Part shown: positions 1-8,980 of the stretch, piece after piece
How positions within the stretch are numbered: the first letter of the stretch is position 1
Layout of the letters: every line of letters begins with the position of its first letter
Source: Paenibacillus abyssi
GTDB taxonomy: Bacteria > Bacillota > Bacilli > Paenibacillales > Paenibacillaceae
NCBI RefSeq assembly: GCF_014640295.1
Contig: NZ_BMGR01000015.1
Location: 1-64,000 of the forward strand
Length of the DNA stretch: 64,000 nt
Reading direction: 5' to 3'
The notes under the pieces: model-generated
Told to the model about the DNA's origin: nothing
The model's input: only the letters and a program-made list of their open reading frames with translations
The model's database searches: none
Made by a program: the position numbers and the translations under genes

Positions 1-386
1 TCGATGACTAGTTTGGTTGCCATCTGAATGACGCGGTCTCTCACCGTAGGAATCCCTAGCGGCCGTTGCTTGCCATCCTTCTTTGGGATGTAGTGGCGTC
101 TTACTGGTTGCGGATGATACTCGCCTTCTTTAAGAAGCCGTTGACATTCGTGCACGAAGAGTACTTCTCCTTGCTTTTCAATGTCTGCTAACGTTTCTCC
201 GTCAATTCCAGCCGAGCCCTTATTGGCTCGTATTCTTCGCCATGCCTCCCACAGGATGTCTAGCCGATAGATCTTGTCGTACAGCGCGTGAAATCTTCGC
301 TTCTTGCTTTCCTTGGCCGCATGACCTAGTTTCTCCTGGAGTTGTTGAACGTTTTCCTTTGGTGTTGTTAGCCGTTTGGCATTCAC
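1..386 (-). CDS. ltrA: Group II intron reverse transcriptase/maturase, N-terminal part
   Basis: An open frame of 128 codons runs off the window edge. It begins with GTG at 386 behind GGAGGTACGAATCA. The N-terminus is basic, followed by LYDKIYRLDILWEAW and then RANKGSAGIDGETL, typical of RT0/RT1 of intron-encoded reverse transcriptases. HYIPKKDGKQRPLGIPTVRDR is the RT-1/RT-2 block. The family combines reverse transcription with RNA maturase activity, needed for intron splicing and retrohoming. It is encoded inside the intron RNA. The catalytic YADD box and thumb domain are not visible because the gene continues outside the window, so intactness cannot be judged. Confidence 0.9.
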   Translation of the reverse strand, partial: MNAKRLTTPKENVQQLQEKLGHAAKESKKRRFHALYDKIYRLDILWEAWRRIRANKGSAGIDGETLADIEKQGEVLFVHECQRLLKEGEYHPQPVRRHYIPKKDGKQRPLGIPTVRDRVIQMATKLVI

Positions 387-908
387 TGATTCGTACCTCC
401 TTAAGAAACATGAACAAAGCAAAGCTCCTTCCCTCCCGCAGGTTGTGTTGTCCTGCGTTCCACGGTAGTATGAGCCCCTCGGACTCCCTTCCTGCAGACC
501 TCTCACTTCACCTTGAGGGCTTATAGAGGGTCTTTTTACGAAGTGTTGTTTCGTGCAGGGGAGGGTCTCCCCAGTTCACTGCCTCCTCTTTCATACCATG
601 CCGTTTCCCTTACGCCGGAGGATTCTTCACTGCCGATCCAAGTTCTGAGCAGCTTCCATGGCCTTCGTCCAAAAATGCGGGACTCGGCATCCTCTCTTTC
701 CTCTTGCGAGGCCTTTTTGACGACGCGGCAGAATTCACTTTATGTTACGGCCTGGTACATTGCTCGCCCCATCTCCGACGGGTACTTTCGTCGATACGCT
801 TCTACGCACAGATTTCGCCATACGCAGGTATCCTAGCTGCACAGGGGCTTGGCCCCTCCTGTGACCGGACTTTCACCGGCTAGAGAATGCGTGCTTAGCT
901 GGGCACGC
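1..908 (-). mobile_element. Group II intron, 5' part (truncated by window edge)
   Basis: Read on the minus strand, a structured non-coding 5' region of about 520 nt precedes a maturase/reverse transcriptase frame. The 5' end near 908 reads GCGTGCCCAGC, similar to the start of known bacterial group II introns (GUGYGCCC-type), and the domain I motif GGTGAAAGTCC follows. The insertion point lies a few nt after the U-tract of the rho-independent terminator of the gene at 968-1846. Insertion behind terminators is a known habit of class C group II introns. The exact first nucleotide is uncertain by a few bases. The 3' part (domains V and VI) lies outside the window. Confidence 0.8.
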
Positions 909-913
909 CATAA

Positions 914-949
914 CAAAAAAAGTTTTAGAGCAGGCCCGGCCCTAAAACT
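914..949 (-). terminator. Rho-independent terminator of the dioxygenase-like gene
   Basis: On the minus strand, AGTTTTAG and CTAAAACT pair across a GC-rich loop and are followed by seven T. The group II intron starts a few nt after the T tract. Confidence 0.85.
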
Positions 950-967
950 CTCTGTTGCACCTTGCAG

Positions 968-1846
968 CTATACCAGCGCTTTTTCGAAAGAAGTTCCCCA
1001 TTGGGAGATGCAGTCTTCCGTTTTCCAAACTTTCGGTTTCTGCGGGTTATCTCTATGCCAAGGTCTTGGCTCAAAGGAATCCAATTCCTTTACGTACTTA
1101 TCGCCATCGGTAAACAGCTCGATCATATTTTCATCGGGGTCATAATGGTAAGTAGCGATATTATGCCCGGCACCATGCCTGGACGGCCCCCACAAGATCG
1201 GAATTTGGTGTTTCCCCAGATAATCCATACAATGTGCCAGATGGCTGTAATTCCTCAATTCGAAAGCGAGATGATGTAATCCTTTTCTCGGGGAAGCGCA
1301 AAAATTCAACACATGGTGATCCGTATTACATGTCGTAAATCCGAAAAACTCTTCGATCCAATCCGTATTAATGAATCCCAGTTTCTCATAAAACTGTACC
1401 GATCTTTTCGCGCTTTCAACTCGTAAGGAAAGATGGCCGATTTTGTTAGGAATGATTCCAACGTGCTTAAATCCAGAGGCCGCCGTGCCCATTTCAGAAA
1501 ACAGCTGTACCTCATAACCGTCCGGATCCGAAAATCCGATAACTTCCGGCACACCTGGTTTTGTATCCGTTTTCAATTCTGCTTTAATATCAATCTCGGC
1601 TAATTGCTTCACGACATCTTTAGCTGAAAAATCCGATTGGTATTGGAGTCCAAAACGAGCGAATCCCGACAGTGTGGAAGGAACCAGAACTATATTATGA
1701 TGATCTGTAGAGCTGCTTAGGTAAACCCTCCCATCAGCATCTTCTTCTACAAGACTGAAGCCCATCACTTCTGTGTAATATCTCTTAAGAGCTTCAATAT
1801 CCCTCGTATTAAATTCAACATAGCCCAACCTGAACACATGGAACAT
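968..1846 (-). CDS. VOC-fold extradiol (catechol 2,3-) dioxygenase-like protein
   Basis: The product of 292 residues has two tandem glyoxalase/bleomycin-resistance (VOC) modules, as in type I extradiol ring-cleavage dioxygenases. The first begins LGYVEFNTRDIEALKRYYTEV. The second begins GHLSLRVESAKRSVQFYEKL. Likely Fe(II) ligands in the second module are the His of GHLSL, a His in GLHHLAFEL, and the Glu of ENMIELF, giving the family's His-His-Glu facial triad. The family opens catecholic rings next to the diol using O2, and the substrate here is unknown. The gene stands alone, with its own promoter at 1887-1914, a GGGAGG ribosome site, and a terminator that a group II intron has invaded on its downstream side. 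Confidence 0.85.
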   Translation of the reverse strand: MFHVFRLGYVEFNTRDIEALKRYYTEVMGFSLVEEDADGRVYLSSSTDHHNIVLVPSTLSGFARFGLQYQSDFSAKDVVKQLAEIDIKAELKTDTKPGVPEVIGFSDPDGYEVQLFSEMGTAASGFKHVGIIPNKIGHLSLRVESAKRSVQFYEKLGFINTDWIEEFFGFTTCNTDHHVLNFCASPRKGLHHLAFELRNYSHLAHCMDYLGKHQIPILWGPSRHGAGHNIATYHYDPDENMIELFTDGDKYVKELDSFEPRPWHRDNPQKPKVWKTEDCISQWGTSFEKALV

Positions 1847-1886
1847 GCGGTTTCCTCCCTTAAAAGAGTATCTAGGACTATTAATA

Positions 1887-1914
1887 ATATTATATTATGT
1901 TTATAATTTGTCAA
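1887..1914 (-). promoter_or_regulatory. SigA-type promoter of the dioxygenase-like gene
   Basis: Minus-strand TTGACA (1909-1914) and TAATAT (1887-1892) are separated by 16 bp in very AT-rich DNA, about 40 bp ahead of the start codon. Confidence 0.55.
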
Positions 1915-2246
1915 GTACATTCAATTGATTTTTTTAACCCATTTAAGCAGCAGTGAATGAAATAATCTCACTCACAACTATATTCGGATTTACTTTATAT
2001 ATTCCGTGTTTATGTGCAGCCCTACAGGTATCCAACCCGCCAGCAGTGCTCCCCCATTCAAATGATTGCTTGCAACTCATCTGCAGCATTATTCGAGATT
2101 GAGATGCGTTTTTCCGTGTAAGCGGACTCAGACTGTCAATCGGCTTCCGGAGTAATAACATAAGGTCAATGGACTTGTTGCTGAGTGCACCCTTACGCTA
2201 CCGGAGGAAAAATTATCAGCATGGGGTTTAACGCACTAAATTTGAT
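1915..2246. other. Intergenic region without a supported gene
   Basis: A 72-codon minus-strand frame here has no recognisable motif and no good ribosome site. A GGAGGAAAAATT followed by ATG at 2221 opens only a 16-codon frame before a stop. Nothing convincing was seen. Confidence 0.4.
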
Positions 2247-2471
2247 ATGGAAATCAAAAAGAAACCGATGATCCGGCACCGGAGCTGGATGATCCGAAGT
2301 TATGCCTTTTGTTTTACGAACATGTTGATTCATCTAATCACCGTGCTTGTTCATCAAGGATTGGGTCTCGGTTACGCTGCCAGTTATACCATTGGCGTCT
2401 ACGGCTCCATCGTGCTGCTGCTTGTGATCCCTGAACTCGTCATCAGAAAAATCGGCCACCCAGATCGATGA
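2247..2471 (+). pseudogene. Fragment of a DUF2306-like membrane protein
   Basis: The 74 codons encode RHRSWMIRSYAFCFTNMLIH followed by a second hydrophobic stretch ending VLLLVIPELVIRK. The HRxWMIRSYA block and two membrane segments resemble the C-terminal part of DUF2306 integral membrane proteins, which are normally much longer. No matching upstream half exists in any frame, and the ATG has no ribosome site. I take it as a 5'-truncated remnant rather than a working small protein. A genuine short two-helix protein cannot be excluded. Confidence 0.5.
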
Positions 2472-2537
2472 AGCAAGCCTGCGGAAGTCATGGCAACGAT
2501 CAACTAAAATGCTTTAATTTTATATGTAACTCACAAC

Positions 2538-2577
2538 AAAAGCAGCGACCATTAGGCACCAATAGGCCGCTGCTTTT
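2538..2577. terminator. Bidirectional terminator hairpin after sigK
   Basis: AAAAGCAGCG and CGCTGCTTTT form a 10-bp stem with A and T runs on both sides. It lies between the convergent membrane fragment and sigK. Confidence 0.7.
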
Positions 2578-2632
2578 CAGCATTTTCAGAAGAAATTAAT
2601 TGGTTTCTTTTCCTCAATGAGCATTCTACCTC

Positions 2633-3334
2633 TCACTTCTTCTGCTTATAAAACTCATGATACAACTTCATGAGTGCCCGCTTCTCGATGCGCGATACGT
2701 AGCTGCGGCTGATGCCAAGCTCTTTCGCGATTTCCCGTTGTGTCCGTTCATCTCCGCCTGCTTCCAGGCCGAAACGCCCGATCACAACCTCCTTCTCCCG
2801 ATCATCAAGAATATCCAGGTTTTTATAGATTTTCCGCTTCTCGATCTTAAGCTGCACTTTATCCACGACATCGTCGGCTTCCGTACCGAGGATATCAATC
2901 AACGTAATTTCGTTACCTTCCTTGTCGGTTCCGATTGGATCATGCAGGGACACATCTTTACGCGTTTTCTTGAGCGAGCGAAGGTGCATGAGAATTTCGT
3001 TCTCAATACAACGGGCCGCAAATGTCGCAAGCTTCGTGCCCTTTCCTGTTTGAAAGCTTTCGATCGCCTTGATCAATCCAATCGTTCCGATCGAGATCAG
3101 ATCCTCTAAATCTTCCCCTGTATTATCGAATTTTTTGACGATATGCGCCACCAGCCGCAGGTTATGCTCGATGAGAAGATTACGGGAATGCTGATTGCCT
3201 TCCGCCATTAATTTCAGGTGCTTCGCTTCCTCATCCTCCTGCAGCGGCTGCGGAAAGGCATTGTTCTTGACATACGAAACCAATAGCGACAGCTGTTTGA
3301 TGAACAGCGCGATCGCCGCAAACAATCCTGGCAT
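2633..3334 (-). CDS. sigK: RNA polymerase sporulation sigma factor SigK (pro-sigma K)
   Basis: The late mother-cell sigma factor drives spore cortex and coat genes. I place the start at 3334, giving 233 residues beginning [20 protein letters not shown]. This is the hydrophobic pro-sequence that SpoIVFB removes, followed by [11 protein letters not shown] as in Bacillus pro-sigma K. A longer in-frame upstream extension lacks family similarity. Region 2 reads [26 protein letters not shown] in part, and region 4 ends with the helix-turn-helix [20 protein letters not shown]. The gene is uninterrupted, so no skin-type excision is needed here. It is one of the clearest signs that the host forms endospores. 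Confidence 0.95.
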   Translation of the reverse strand: MPGLFAAIALFIKQLSLLVSYVKNNAFPQPLQEDEEAKHLKLMAEGNQHSRNLLIEHNLRLVAHIVKKFDNTGEDLEDLISIGTIGLIKAIESFQTGKGTKLATFAARCIENEILMHLRSLKKTRKDVSLHDPIGTDKEGNEITLIDILGTEADDVVDKVQLKIEKRKIYKNLDILDDREKEVVIGRFGLEAGGDERTQREIAKELGISRSYVSRIEKRALMKLYHEFYKQKK

Positions 3335-3492
3335 GAATCGGCCACCCCCATATTGAAATGTCGGGGAGTTCACTTTCCCTTCCCGAAAGAACACTGAAGA
3401 CTGTTCTACATTGTATGTGGGCGTGGGCCTAGAAGTGCATGTACGGGAAAAAGGCCGATTCTTTTTCATCCGCGTTATGCAAATCCTTTAAA

Positions 3493-3532
3493 CCAAAAAG
3501 CATTGCGTCCTCATTTCGAGTTCACAATGCTT
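3493..3532 (-). terminator. Terminator of the NHL-repeat gene
   Basis: On the minus strand AAGCATTG and CAATGCTT pair around a 19-nt loop and are followed by TTTGGTTT. It lies between the NHL gene and sigK. Confidence 0.6.
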
Positions 3533-3580
3533 CGATAAATAAGTTTGTATAAAGGAAAGCGTCTACTCAAGAAATCATCC

Positions 3581-4528
3581 TTACCCGCAGCCGCTGCCAC
3601 ACGTGCACCTTATTATTCGTTTTAGTTTAGTCACACGGCCGTCTGAGATCCATTCGGCAACGTAAACATTGCCTTTCTTATCGACGCAAACCCCATGCGG
3701 TGAACTAAAGCGGTCTGGGCGATAGCAGCTCTTGGGTAAATTAGGCCAGCCTTCTTGCTTGTACGCTTGCTGATCTTCACCAAGATGTGTAATCAGTTGA
3801 TCTTGTTGATCGAATATCGTTACCCGGCTATTTAAATCGGGAATAAACAGCTCATGTTCGGTGTAATAGAAGCTGCAGGGACGATCCACATCGTTTGTAA
3901 TAAACCGTTTATGCTTTCCGTCCAATGTGAAGACCTGGATGCGGAAATTCCCCCGATCCGCAACATATAGCTCCGGCTCTTCTCTGCGAAGGTCAACTGA
4001 TATCCCGTGGGGCCTTAACAGTTGCCCTGCTTCATGACCGGCCCCGCCCCAGGATCTGATATAGACGCCCTCCTTCGTATAGTGATGAATATAAGGCTCA
4101 CCGTAGCCATCTGCGATATAAATGTCACCGTTTGGCGCGACTGCCGCATCTGTAGGAATGAATTTCTTCTCGTCATTATAAATATCCGGGCGATCGGGTG
4201 TTCCAATGGATAGAATCTCCTGTCCATCAAGCGTCAGCTTGACCATTAAGCCGCAATTTATGTCCGTGACATAGAGATACGCTCCGTCCGCTTCCTCATG
4301 TAAATAGAATCCATGCGCGCCTTCTTCGAACTGTCCGCCCCACGATGTAAGATAGTTCCCATCTTCATCGAACACCACGACAGAGGGGTTCCCCGTATGA
4401 AACACATAAACATTCCCTTTTGCATCGGTCTCGATGCCATGGGTATATCCAAAGGTAATAGATGGCGGGAGCTTAGCCCATCCCTCTACAACCTCATAGC
4501 GATAATCTCTTGATCCAACTGCTAACAT
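3581..4528 (-). CDS. NHL-repeat beta-propeller protein
   Basis: The 315-residue protein consists of repeated NHL-type blades. Examples are THGIETDAKGNVYVFHTGN, PTDAAVAPNGDIYIADGYG, PHGISVDLRREEPELYVADR and SPHGVCVDKKGNVYVAEW. Such six-bladed propellers resemble peptidyl-alpha-hydroxyglycine lyase-like and 6-bladed lactonase-like proteins. There is no signal peptide, so it is probably cytoplasmic. The C-terminus RCTCGSGCG is a small cysteine cluster that could bind metal. The start has GGAGGTG at good spacing. It is transcribed in the same direction as the PhyH gene upstream but is separated from it by a terminator. The precise function is not known. Confidence 0.75.
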   Translation of the reverse strand: MLAVGSRDYRYEVVEGWAKLPPSITFGYTHGIETDAKGNVYVFHTGNPSVVVFDEDGNYLTSWGGQFEEGAHGFYLHEEADGAYLYVTDINCGLMVKLTLDGQEILSIGTPDRPDIYNDEKKFIPTDAAVAPNGDIYIADGYGEPYIHHYTKEGVYIRSWGGAGHEAGQLLRPHGISVDLRREEPELYVADRGNFRIQVFTLDGKHKRFITNDVDRPCSFYYTEHELFIPDLNSRVTIFDQQDQLITHLGEDQQAYKQEGWPNLPKSCYRPDRFSSPHGVCVDKKGNVYVAEWISDGRVTKLKRIIRCTCGSGCG

Positions 4529-4662
4529 GCGGACACCTCCATGATTTCACCAATCCTATTAACGGCACATGAAATTTACTGATCTAAGCACAAAAAAGGA
4601 TCCTTTGCCGGAATGTATGCAATGCTCTGTTATACGCACAATTTGATCCTCTTACTCCCTGC

Positions 4663-4709
4663 AAAAATAAAAAGGCTATTGTCATTGTAAAGTACAAAAA
4701 CAATAGCCT
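4663..4709 (-). terminator. Terminator of the PhyH gene
   Basis: Minus-strand AGGCTATTGT and ACAATAGCCT pair and are followed by TTTTATTTTT. Confidence 0.85.
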
Positions 4710-4724
4710 GGCCTCAGTTAAGAT

Positions 4725-5600
4725 CTATACCCTGTGAGCATAGTTCTGTTTTTTCTCTATAGCCTCCTTCCACATCGTGCGCCACTGATTATGATCGGTC
4801 AATACGCTGTCCGGATTAGAGGCGCTGCGGACCACGAAGGAAGGATGGTAGGAACGGCCGGACGCCGCACCTGTTTTATGGTATCTTAAGTCGAGAGACC
4901 AGCGGACAATGTTGGACAAATTCGATGTTCCCCGATGCGGCGTGTACTTATTCATAATCACGATACTGCCTTTTCGACACTCTGCGGTAATGGGTTTAGC
5001 GGAAGGAAGAAGTTCCGGACTGATCGTTGTTCCTTCTCCTCCGATATGCTTCAAATACCCTTGTTTGAACACTTGGGGCATGATTTCCATACAGCCTGTT
5101 TCGGCTGTGGCATCTACCAGAGGCATCCAGAATGTAATGATCTCGGATGCCTCTGAATCCTCGGACGTAACGGCGGCATCCTGATGCCAAGGCACATTTT
5201 CATCCGCAGGCTGCTCCCCTACCCCCCGCCAAGGCAATTTTGCGCGCATATGCTGGATTGGATTACAGGAAATCTCCCGGCCCAGCAAGCTTTCAACGAC
5301 ATTAAGCAAACGATCGTTTCGTAAGAAATCAAACATCGCTTCACCCAAAGTAAACATAATATCAAGGTTTTTTGTAATCTCTTTCGACTGTTCACTAAGC
5401 AGGATAATCCGCCTTTCAAAAGGCTCATTCTCATACAGCTCCGTTATTTTGCCTTCCGATTTCAGCCTGCGGGCACGCTCGTCGATAATTTGGTTGATCT
5501 CGTCGATCACCGGCTGCAATTCAGCATCGGTAAGCACGTCCTCGGCAATCAAATATCCGTTCGTTTGAAAATCAACAATTTGTTCATGCGTCAAGCCCAT
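4725..5600 (-). CDS. Phytanoyl-CoA dioxygenase (PhyH) family oxygenase
   Basis: The 291-residue protein has the PhyH jelly-roll pattern of Fe(II)/2-oxoglutarate oxygenases. The iron ligands are the His and Asp of VPWHQDAAV, and the distal His lies in YTPHRGTSNLS, with a following Arg-rich stretch likely to bind the 2-oxoglutarate carboxylate. The N-terminus LTHEQIVDFQTNGYLIAEDV is typical. The family hydroxylates small organic molecules, and the substrate is unknown here. The ribosome site AAGGAGGAATAGC precedes the ATG. An AraC regulator lies upstream in the same direction. A second PhyH gene sits at 60136-60954. Confidence 0.85.
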   Translation of the reverse strand: MGLTHEQIVDFQTNGYLIAEDVLTDAELQPVIDEINQIIDERARRLKSEGKITELYENEPFERRIILLSEQSKEITKNLDIMFTLGEAMFDFLRNDRLLNVVESLLGREISCNPIQHMRAKLPWRGVGEQPADENVPWHQDAAVTSEDSEASEIITFWMPLVDATAETGCMEIMPQVFKQGYLKHIGGEGTTISPELLPSAKPITAECRKGSIVIMNKYTPHRGTSNLSNIVRWSLDLRYHKTGAASGRSYHPSFVVRSASNPDSVLTDHNQWRTMWKEAIEKKQNYAHRV

Positions 5601-5696
5601 ATGCTATTCCTCCTTAAGAATAAGATTCATCACTACAATTTAAGTATAGATAACGGACCGGAATCTCTGAAGGCACAGAATTGACGGCAATACGGA

Positions 5697-6515
5697 CTAT
5701 TTTATCCTGTTTTCTTGAAGCAGGTTTTTTCGGTACACCTGCGGAGAATAGCCGTACACACTGCGAAACACTCTGGCAAAATAGGACGGCTCATCGAAAC
5801 CCAGCTTCTCGGCAATGGTGTAGACAGGAAGATCCGTAAAGGACAGCAGCTTCTCGGCTTCACGCATCCGGACCGTCTGGAGATATCCCATCGGACTGTC
5901 GCCCGTGTGCTCCTTAAAAATGCGGCATAAGTAATTTGGCGTGACATGGGCAAAACCTGCCGCTTCGCTTAACGACACCGCCCGGCTGCGGTTTGTGAAC
6001 AGAAAATGCTTCACACCCTCAATTAATTCCTCGTGGGGTACGATCGGCTGATCGGCACGAACTGCAATGTTGGCGATCGTCTTTACCCTTGCCATGAGCT
6101 CTGCAACGAGTATCCCCGAATGCTGCCGCAGCAGCGGACTATTCATAGCCTCAAGAATTCGCTCGAAGCCTTCCTTAACAAGCGGTCTAAGCCGTGAGGG
6201 GACACGGATCGGCTCCTTCCAATCCATATCCGGTCCCGCTTCCAGCTTCCCGGCCGCTTCACCGAAATGGACGACAACTGAGTTTCTGCATCGGTCCAGT
6301 AATCGGAAGGTACATTCAAAATTAGTCAGCGGCTCTCCATCCCCAAACAGAAACCGGTGCGGCTCGTTCGGACTGATCACATAGAGCATTCCCGGTTCTG
6401 CGACCGTGGTGGTCTCGCCCACCGTTACCTTGCCCTTGCCTTCTAAAATATAGAGAAGATGGAACACCGGATGCTGATGTAAGGAAACCTGGCTGTTCAG
6501 GCGCGCTTTGACCAA
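5697..6515 (-). CDS. AraC family transcriptional regulator (cupin plus HTH)
   Basis: An N-terminal AraC-ligand cupin (LHQHPVFHLLYILEGKGKVTVG) is followed by a C-terminal pair of helix-turn-helices (SEAAGFAHVTPNYLCRIFKE and YTIAEKLGFDEPSYFARVF). The boundary given starts at a TTG. The same frame continues upstream for 20 codons (FKIGIAGADYTIDHITTSL), which looks like true protein, to an ATA codon at 6573-6575. That ATA lies seven bases after a strong AAGGGGGAG, so the real start may be that ATA. The gene follows the GH31 gene and could control the PhyH gene or the glycosidase operon. Confidence 0.85.
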   Translation of the reverse strand: MVKARLNSQVSLHQHPVFHLLYILEGKGKVTVGETTTVAEPGMLYVISPNEPHRFLFGDGEPLTNFECTFRLLDRCRNSVVVHFGEAAGKLEAGPDMDWKEPIRVPSRLRPLVKEGFERILEAMNSPLLRQHSGILVAELMARVKTIANIAVRADQPIVPHEELIEGVKHFLFTNRSRAVSLSEAAGFAHVTPNYLCRIFKEHTGDSPMGYLQTVRMREAEKLLSFTDLPVYTIAEKLGFDEPSYFARVFRSVYGYSPQVYRKNLLQENRIK

Positions 6516-6643
6516 ACTAGTCGTGATATGATCGATTGTATAATCCGCGCCAGCAATCCCGATTTTGAACTCTATACGGCATCTCCCCCTTACTCGACTC
6601 CACTTCTTCTCTAATTCAAAGGTTTGGATCGCTTAATCCGGCA

Positions 6644-8935
6644 CTATTGTGAACGAATAACGCTTATTTTGTCTTGTCCCCCATGAGAGAGCTCATAGTT
6701 TATCAACTCAGGACGGCCGTTCGGCAAACATACGACACCGGCTGCCTGCTTCGCATCCGCAGCATAAGCAACATACTCCAAGGCCTCCCAGTCCATTTCC
6801 TGTGTAGATTGAGCGAGTGGAATATGCGGAATCAGCGTTCCATCCTTAACAAGCACAATGAGCGGTACGGCTCCTGCCTGGATGTTATGGACTTTCCCGC
6901 CTTCATATGCCTTGTGAGTCTGGTAATCGATCCATGCCCCCTCCGGCAGATAAACCTTTCTGGCGGAATGACCGCTGTGGAATAATGGAGCAACCAGCAT
7001 GCTGTCTCCGAACATATAGCTGTCATCAATCTCCCAAACGAGCGGATCTTCAGGATAATCAATGCACAGTGCGCGAACCATCGGAAGCCCCTTCTCGGCA
7101 GAGACAACAGCTTGCGCGTAAATGTAAGGCATCAATTGGTAACGCATATTTACAATCGCTCTAAACCGGTCCATAAACGCTTCGTCAAACAGCCATGGCT
7201 CCTTTGGCGGCTGGCCGTGACAGCGCGTGTGAGAGGAGAACATGCCGCAGGCCAGCCAGCGCAAATACAGCTCTTCCGGACTGCGCTTTACAAAACCTCC
7301 ATTATCATGGCTCCAGAATGAAAATCCGCTGGCGCCGAGGGACAATCCCCCGCGGATGCTGGCCGCAAAAGCGCCGTCAGTAGCTTCTGGATCTCCTCCC
7401 CAGTGCACAGGGTACTTTTGCCCGCCGGCCCAAGCGCTGCGCGCCCATATTACAGGATGATCGTCGCCGCGACGGCTCGCTTCGTAAACAGCGCCCGTAT
7501 AGCGCAAGGCATAAAGATTATGCTCAAATCTCCCTGTTTTGCCTGAAGCATAGGCGCCGTGAAGCGGTGCTTCTTCACCGAAATCCGCCTTGATCGCCGA
7601 AATTCCCAAGTCGAACAGTCGGGTAATTAGTCCTTTAAACCATTCAATCGCCTCCGGATTGCTGAAATCGACAATAGCATCCTCTGTGGGCAGCTTTCCG
7701 TCTGCATCCAGGATGACATAACCCTTGTCTATGGCCTCCTGATACAATGTATTCGTAGGCGTAAAATAAGGCACCTGCCATAGACTTAAATGGAAATTCT
7801 GCGCTTTAAGCCGGTCCAGCATGGCCTTGGGATCCGGAAATCTTGAAGGAGAGAACTCGTAGTTGCATCGCCATTCCACGTCAAACCAGCCGGTATCCAG
7901 GTGAAGGACATCACATGGAATTTGATGCTCGCGAAGCTTTTGCGCAACATCCAGGACTTCATCCTGGGTGTTGTACGTGATCCGGCTCATCCATAATCCG
8001 AACGACCACAAGGGCGGCACCGGGCTTCTGCCGGTCAACTGCGTATATGCGCCAAGAATCTCATGCGGGCCGCCCAAAAAGAAGAAGATATCCAGCATAT
8101 CGTCGCCGACATATACCGTCTGCGCGCCATCGTAGCTATGCCCGATGTCCAGTGTTACTGGGGCCGAAGTATGAACAAACATCCCATAGCCGTTGCTGCT
8201 CATCAGGAAAGGAACCGGCTTATACATGTCACGGTTCATGACCCCTTTGGGATCATTCATCCACAGATTTAATTTTTGCCCGCGCTTGTTCAATCGTGTG
8301 AAGGACTCGCCGCCTCCAATGATCGCCTCGCCGGGAATAAGCTCAAGCGACAAGGCCATATATCTTCTTAAATCCGCAGAACGGCGTACGAAGGAGGTTG
8401 GCCTCGGCTCATTATTCAGCAGACCGGCGACATCCGCCATTTGCTTGGTCCGGGTAAGGACTCTTCCTGAGCGGTCGCGCAATACAAAGCGCAGCGGGTC
8501 CCGCTCAACGGTCAACGAGCCATGGGCGCTCTCATAAACAACCGTCCCTTCTTCCTCCTTTGCGGACCACTTTGTTTCTCCAAGCCGTTCAATCATCGGG
8601 GAAGCCGCCTGTGCGTCGCCAAGCGGGCCCTTCCCGGACAACCTCACCCTTACCACACGATCCGAAACAAAGGAGATGTCAAAGGGCAGCACTTTATCCT
8701 GCTCGTATTCCGGGGGGAATTCCCAGGAACCCGTCCGTTCAAACGGAAGCATCACCTGATTAAAGGATGTTCTTATCTTGTAGCCATGCCGCTGCCATTC
8801 AATACTGCCCCGGCCTGTATGGGCATCAAGCACTGTCACCCGGTTTAAATGAAAGTGTAGATTTTCCGTCTTATGAAACGATTGACTGACATCAATGGAT
8901 TCATTCAATAATCTGATATCATTCAGACTCACCAT
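6644..8935 (-). CDS. Glycoside hydrolase family 31, alpha-xylosidase-like
   Basis: The 763-residue protein has the full GH31 plan: an N-terminal beta-domain, then a TIM barrel from about residue 305. LHLDTGWFDVEWRCNYEF is the substrate-binding loop. The catalytic nucleophile is Asp451 in IKADFGE, and the acid/base is Asp515 in HWGGDPEAT. The sequence around the nucleophile (KADFGE) and the WMSRITY motif are typical of YicI-like alpha-xylosidases, which remove alpha-xylose from xyloglucan or isoprimeverose oligosaccharides. No signal peptide is present, so it acts on imported oligosaccharides. It is last in the ABC transporter operon, 45 bp after the GH67-like gene. An alpha-glucosidase activity is the alternative. 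Confidence 0.9.
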   Translation of the reverse strand: MVSLNDIRLLNESIDVSQSFHKTENLHFHLNRVTVLDAHTGRGSIEWQRHGYKIRTSFNQVMLPFERTGSWEFPPEYEQDKVLPFDISFVSDRVVRVRLSGKGPLGDAQAASPMIERLGETKWSAKEEEGTVVYESAHGSLTVERDPLRFVLRDRSGRVLTRTKQMADVAGLLNNEPRPTSFVRRSADLRRYMALSLELIPGEAIIGGGESFTRLNKRGQKLNLWMNDPKGVMNRDMYKPVPFLMSSNGYGMFVHTSAPVTLDIGHSYDGAQTVYVGDDMLDIFFFLGGPHEILGAYTQLTGRSPVPPLWSFGLWMSRITYNTQDEVLDVAQKLREHQIPCDVLHLDTGWFDVEWRCNYEFSPSRFPDPKAMLDRLKAQNFHLSLWQVPYFTPTNTLYQEAIDKGYVILDADGKLPTEDAIVDFSNPEAIEWFKGLITRLFDLGISAIKADFGEEAPLHGAYASGKTGRFEHNLYALRYTGAVYEASRRGDDHPVIWARSAWAGGQKYPVHWGGDPEATDGAFAASIRGGLSLGASGFSFWSHDNGGFVKRSPEELYLRWLACGMFSSHTRCHGQPPKEPWLFDEAFMDRFRAIVNMRYQLMPYIYAQAVVSAEKGLPMVRALCIDYPEDPLVWEIDDSYMFGDSMLVAPLFHSGHSARKVYLPEGAWIDYQTHKAYEGGKVHNIQAGAVPLIVLVKDGTLIPHIPLAQSTQEMDWEALEYVAYAADAKQAAGVVCLPNGRPELINYELSHGGQDKISVIRSQ

Positions 8936-8980
8936 GCCGCCTCCTTGTCTGTCTAGTTCATGTCAATCTATGCCTGCCGG

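Noticed and set aside
387-908. Several 60-110 codon plus-strand frames at the window start
   Set aside because: They lie antisense to the structured RNA part of the group II intron and have no ribosome sites.
1943-2161. A 72-codon minus-strand frame
   Set aside because: No recognisable motif, no ribosome site and no neighbour relation.
2633-3469. The long 278-residue version of SigK
   Set aside because: The first 45 residues show no sigma-factor character. The internal ATG at 3334 gives the known pro-sequence and length.
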